Part shown: positions 60,608 through 64,000 of the stretch, one piece after another
How positions within the stretch are numbered: the first letter of the stretch is position 1
How the letters are laid out: every line of letters starts with the position of its first letter
From: Caldilineaceae bacterium
GTDB lineage: Bacteria > Chloroflexota > Anaerolineae > Caldilineales > Caldilineaceae
Direction: 5' to 3'
DNA: 64,000 bases
NCBI GenBank assembly: GCA_958295845.1
Contig: OY282376.1
Span: 1-64,000, forward strand
Notes under the pieces: generated by a model
Database searches by the model: none
Told to the model about the DNA's origin: nothing
What the model saw: only the letters and a program-made list of their open reading frames with translations
Translations under genes and position numbers: made by a program

Positions 60608-63421
60608 ATGATCTTCCGCTGGCCCCCTCATCGCGCCGTTTCCTCCTCTCGAGCAGGGGCGCAATTCACCGCAATCATGGCAAGCGCTGCATCACAAAGA
60701 GCACAGGCAAGACTGACGCTCCCCTGCTTGATTCTGGCTTCGTTCGTGCTGCTGTTCGGCGGTTGCGGGAACAGAAGCGCGGCCGCCACTGCCACGACCG
60801 TCTCCATCGCCACTGACGCCGCCAGCCTGTCCGCGGCGACCGGGACGCCCGCGCCTGCCGCCAATGACACAGCGTCAGCCACGCCCGCGGCCGAGGCGAC
60901 CCCTGCCCCGGCGCCGGATGCAATGGTGCCGGATACAACGGTGCCGGATGCAACGGTGCCGGATGTAACGGCGCAGGCCGCCGACCCTGCCCCCCGCCCG
61001 CGGGCGACGGTTGAGGTATTCGCGGCAGCATCGCCCATGCAGCAGGCGGCCTGGCTGCACGAGGACGGCGACTACAGCGGGGCGCAGCGGCTGCTCCAGA
61101 CGCTGCTGGCCGACCCTCAACTTACCCTCGACCAGCGGCAGGAAGCACGTTTTCAGCTCGCGCTCTCCTTTCTCGCCGACGAACAGCCGGTGTCCGCCTT
61201 CACCGTGTTGGAACAGATCTCGCCACAGGCCGGCTCCCCGCCGACAGATGACCCCCTCCGCAGCCACACCGTGTTCCTGCGCGCCGAGACGCTGGCCCGT
61301 TTGGGCCGCAACGCCGAGGCCGCCGCGGCCTACGAAGCTTTCCTGCAACAGCATCCGCAGGTCGCCGTTGTTGTGGAAGAGCGTATCGCCGACGCCTGGC
61401 TCGCGGCCGGCGACTGGCAGCAGGCCGCCAATGCATTGGGCCGGGCCGCCAACCATGCCGCCCGGACTTGGGAACAGGTCCGTCTTCTCGACCGGCTGGC
61501 CGGTGTTCTCGAGGGCAATGGGCGCTGGGAACAGGCGGCGGCGGTCTACGATGAGATCCTGGTCGCGACCGAGCCAGGAGAGGCGGAGCGCAGCCGGGAC
61601 GACGCCGGGTTCGATGCGATCCTCGGCTACAGAGTGTGGAACATCCACCGGGCCGGCTATATGTACCGCGCCGGAAATGCCTATGCCACCGCCGGCGACG
61701 AGGAAACGGCCATCGCCCGCTGGCGGCTGGCCCTGGAGGAGAATCCGGAGAGCAACTCCGCTTACCAGTCCCTCATCCAACTGGTGAACCGTGATGTTCC
61801 GGTCGACCTTTACGTGCGCGGGCAGATCGACGTCTTTGCCGAGGCGTACTTCCCGGCCGTCAGCGCCTTTGAACGCTTTCTGCAGGATTCTCCGCAGGAT
61901 GAACGGGCCGGGCAGGCCTGGCTGGGCCTTGGCCGCGCCCATATGGGGTTGGGGCAGTGGGACGAGGCCATCCGCGCCCTGGAGCAGGTGATGAACTGGT
62001 ATCCCGCCTGCGACTGTTTCGGCGATGCCTGGCTGACCCGCGCGCGGCTGGCCAATGCGCAGGGCTCGCCAGAAGCGGCCCGGCGCGTCTACCGTACTTT
62101 CGCCAGAGACCACGCCGCCGACCCGCTTGCCGCCGAAGCGCTCTGGCTGAGCGCGCTTTCCGCCATCGGAGCCGACCGCGGCCTGGATGTCGGACTTGCC
62201 GGCCGCGCCGAGGGCACAGCCGATTTCCTGGTGGAGGCTGTGGCCGACCTGCTGATGCTGGTGGACAGCTTCCCGGACAGCGCCCGCGCCCCGGATGCGC
62301 TGGCGGTGCTGGGAATCGGCGCCTTTACCTTCGGCCATCACGGACTGGCTGCCAGCAGCTTTGACCGTCTGCTGGCGGAGTATCCCGGTGCGCGGTCGGG
62401 CACAGCGACCTACTGGTTGGGCCGCGCCCGCTATGCTCTTGGCGAGGAAGACACGGCCCGCTCCCTGTGGCTGTCGCTCGCTGCAGAGGAGCCGGAGACG
62501 TTCTACGGTGTGCTGGCCGGTCTGGAACTGGCGCTGCAGGGCCAACCGGGACAGGACCTCATCCCCCGCATGGACGCAGTGGCCGCGGCGGCGCTGCCCG
62601 ACGATGACGGCAGCCGGCGCTTCGCGGTAAACTGGCTGAAGACGCGGCACGACGACTTCGACACGGCTGATGCCGGCAACAGCGGCAACCCGGGCCTGCC
62701 GCAAGCCGCAGCCGTCGACCCGGCCCTGGTCGGCGGAGCACTGCTGTTACAGCTGGACCTGCGCGCTGAGGGCTTGAAGCTGCTTGAACTGGGTTATTGG
62801 CGCTTCCGCGCCGATCCTGCGGCGCTGTTCGCGCTCATGCAGCACTTTGAGGAACTGGGCGCCAACCGGCTCTCCATCAGCGCGGCCTACCGTCTGATTC
62901 AGGTCAGCCAGGCCCGGAATACCGCGGACGTGCCCCTCTTTATCCAGCGCTTCGCCTATCCCAGACACTATTCCCGTCTTGTGGAAAAGGAAGCGACGGA
63001 TTTCGACATCGATCCCCTGCTCCTCTACAGTCTCATCCTCCAGGAGAGCCTCTTCGAGCCGCCGGCCCGCTCCTTTGCCGGCGCCCACGGCCTGACCCAG
63101 ATCATCCCCACCACCGGCGCGGAGATCGCGCAGCGCCTCGGCTACCCCAACTACTCCACCGGTCTGCTCAACCGCCCCTTCGTCAACGTTCGCTTCGGCG
63201 CGTTTTATCTGCGCTGGGTGCAGGATTACGCCCGCGAAAATCCCGTCGCCGCGCTCGCCGGATACAACGCCGGCCCGGGCAATGCCAGAACCTGGTTCGA
63301 CCGCTCGGCGCCGGACGAGGCCCTCTTCATCGAGCGCATTCCCTACAGCGAGACCCGCCTTTATCTGCAGCGCATCCTGACGCACTATGCGCATTATCTG
63401 CGGATATATGGGGGGTATTAG
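60608..63421 (+). CDS. Soluble lytic murein transglycosylase-like protein with TPR repeats
   Basis: 937 residues; a start at 60677 is also possible and gives a more standard signal peptide with lipobox FGGC. A low-complexity Ala/Thr/Pro linker follows, including a 15-bp repeat coding for VPDTTVPDATVPDVT. Residues about 150-780 are TPR-like helical repeats (ADPLAAEALWLSALSAIG, RAPDALAVLGIGAFTFGHHG, SGTATYWLGRARYALGEED). The C-terminus is the SLT domain: LLLYSLILQESLFEPPARSF with the catalytic Glu, GAHGLTQIIPTTG, and ALAGYNAGPGNARTW. It cuts glycan strands of peptidoglycan with anhydro-ring formation. Confidence 0.93.
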   Translation: MIFRWPPHRAVSSSRAGAQFTAIMASAASQRAQARLTLPCLILASFVLLFGGCGNRSAAATATTVSIATDAASLSAATGTPAPAANDTASATPAAEATPAPAPDAMVPDTTVPDATVPDVTAQAADPAPRPRATVEVFAAASPMQQAAWLHEDGDYSGAQRLLQTLLADPQLTLDQRQEARFQLALSFLADEQPVSAFTVLEQISPQAGSPPTDDPLRSHTVFLRAETLARLGRNAEAAAAYEAFLQQHPQVAVVVEERIADAWLAAGDWQQAANALGRAANHAARTWEQVRLLDRLAGVLEGNGRWEQAAAVYDEILVATEPGEAERSRDDAGFDAILGYRVWNIHRAGYMYRAGNAYATAGDEETAIARWRLALEENPESNSAYQSLIQLVNRDVPVDLYVRGQIDVFAEAYFPAVSAFERFLQDSPQDERAGQAWLGLGRAHMGLGQWDEAIRALEQVMNWYPACDCFGDAWLTRARLANAQGSPEAARRVYRTFARDHAADPLAAEALWLSALSAIGADRGLDVGLAGRAEGTADFLVEAVADLLMLVDSFPDSARAPDALAVLGIGAFTFGHHGLAASSFDRLLAEYPGARSGTATYWLGRARYALGEEDTARSLWLSLAAEEPETFYGVLAGLELALQGQPGQDLIPRMDAVAAAALPDDDGSRRFAVNWLKTRHDDFDTADAGNSGNPGLPQAAAVDPALVGGALLLQLDLRAEGLKLLELGYWRFRADPAALFALMQHFEELGANRLSISAAYRLIQVSQARNTADVPLFIQRFAYPRHYSRLVEKEATDFDIDPLLLYSLILQESLFEPPARSFAGAHGLTQIIPTTGAEIAQRLGYPNYSTGLLNRPFVNVRFGAFYLRWVQDYARENPVAALAGYNAGPGNARTWFDRSAPDEALFIERIPYSETRLYLQRILTHYAHYLRIYGGY

Positions 63422-63662
63422 TTTTCAGTAGTCAGTTTTTAGTGGTGAGTGGACCTTCTGCCGGGAGGCACTGAGGACTGCCGATGGACTGTGGCTCAGC
63501 AGTTGCGGTTCAGCGATTCGGGGGGGGCGACGTCTTGTTCGCGCCAGAGCAATCTAAGGGAACGAGCGACGATTCAGCTTGGGAGATGTCATGGCGTTCT
63601 CCTCTGGTCAGGATGACCTGAGAGGGAAAGCTGAGGGCATCAATGATGAGATGACAGGTCTG

Positions 63663-64000
63663 TCATCTCCCACAGGCATCACACGCTACAGCTTGGAAAT
63701 ACACCAGAAGCAAAGAGTCTTCGCCTGCTTCTGTCGGAATCCTGGGCGCGCCATCGACAGATGCGTCGTAGAGGCCGGCAATCAGGCGCAGGGGGCTGTC
63801 CGGCAGGGTCGGTGGGATGGGCATCGCGACGCTATTCAGAACCTGCGAGCTATCCAAGCGGAGCTCTGGCTCCCACTGGGCGACCAAATCGCCGGTTTCG
63901 TCGAGCAGGTGCAGGAATATCTTTTCGCCGCCGGTCAATACGGTTGGGTCTCCGCTCCATTCCATGTGGATGACCAGCCTGCCGCCGGCTGGGGGGATGT
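63663..64000 (-). CDS. C-terminal part of a membrane glycosyltransferase-like protein (runs off window)
   Basis: 112 residues up to the right edge, no start visible. The segment EKIFLHLLDETGDLVAQWEP and PLRLIAGLYDASVDGAPRIP is the C-terminal beta domain often attached to GT39/ArnT-like membrane proteins in Chloroflexota (usual form FVHLLD-x-x-G-x-x-VAQ and GLYD). It ends YFQAVACDACGR. The membrane part lies outside the window, so the assignment is moderate. The gap 63422-63662 holds no gene. Confidence 0.55.
   Translation of the reverse strand, partial: IPPAGGRLVIHMEWSGDPTVLTGGEKIFLHLLDETGDLVAQWEPELRLDSSQVLNSVAMPIPPTLPDSPLRLIAGLYDASVDGAPRIPTEAGEDSLLLVYFQAVACDACGR

Noticed and set aside
60875..62704. 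609-codon minus-strand frame opposite the transglycosylase
   Set aside because: Antisense shadow; the plus strand has a TPR and SLT protein.

Overview
The window is GC-rich bacterial DNA with tightly packed genes, Shine-Dalgarno-type starts and several GTG or TTG starts. Lipoprotein signal peptides, SecA with a C-terminal SEC-C zinc motif, GatB, MurJ, a LysM/lamin-tail protein, a YugP-like protease, a RarA fused to a methyltransferase-like tail and many sugar-use genes fit a member of the Chloroflexota (Anaerolineae/Caldilineae type). That assignment is inference; no rRNA or other decisive marker lies in the window, and I found no convincing tRNA or CRISPR array.

Layout: (1) 1-5.7 kb, minus strand: a carbohydrate-type ABC importer (two permeases, a lipoprotein binding protein, no ATPase) followed by phytanoyl-CoA-dioxygenase-like enzymes. 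(2) 5.8-11.6 kb: zinc-ribbon proteins, a YugP-like protease, MurJ, a putative nuclease with a Tudor-like tail, FmdB and an M23-like protein. (3) 11.56-11.96 kb: an AT-rich stretch plus a cluster of DnaA-box-like 9-mers, a candidate replication origin. (4) 12-16.4 kb: an accessory block of small membrane-anchored proteins with fibronectin-III-like domains, a PrsW/YhfC-like membrane protease, a zinc-ribbon membrane protein and a proline-rich membrane protein, with duplicated non-coding leaders. A truncated second copy lies at 47.4-48.9 kb between two nearly identical ogt genes and beside a transposase remnant. (5) 16.6-33.5 kb: mostly housekeeping genes (rarA, a sugar dehydrogenase, secA, LysM protein, asnS, a WecA/TagO-type transferase, tsaD, AI-2E-type exporter), broken by a PIN plus Xre-ImmA pair. 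(6) 33.7-41 kb: carbohydrate catabolism (enolase superfamily, sugar isomerase, Gfo/Idh/MocA oxidoreductase, fucosidase, an unrecognised protein) with a LacI-like palindrome before the fucosidase. (7) 41-56 kb: CrcB, an M1-like peptidase, an AAA ATPase plus TOPRIM-like pair, NurA, the duplicated ogt genes, a 1,710-residue exonuclease-RecQ-UvrD fusion and a MNT/HEPN pair; this is the defence and DNA-repair-rich part. (8) 56-64 kb: DUF6807/PmoA-like protein, gatB, an M28 peptidase, a large TPR lytic transglycosylase, and the end of a membrane glycosyltransferase-like gene.

Intergenic DNA carries several repeat families: a 7-bp GTGGTCA repeat after many genes, a 139-bp tandem repeat, and a ~235-bp dispersed element at 19.4 and 60.3 kb that can fold as a three-way junction. 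The least described feature is the duplicated membrane-FN3/PrsW/zinc-ribbon cassette. The strongest single protein oddity is the exonuclease-RecQ-UvrD fusion.
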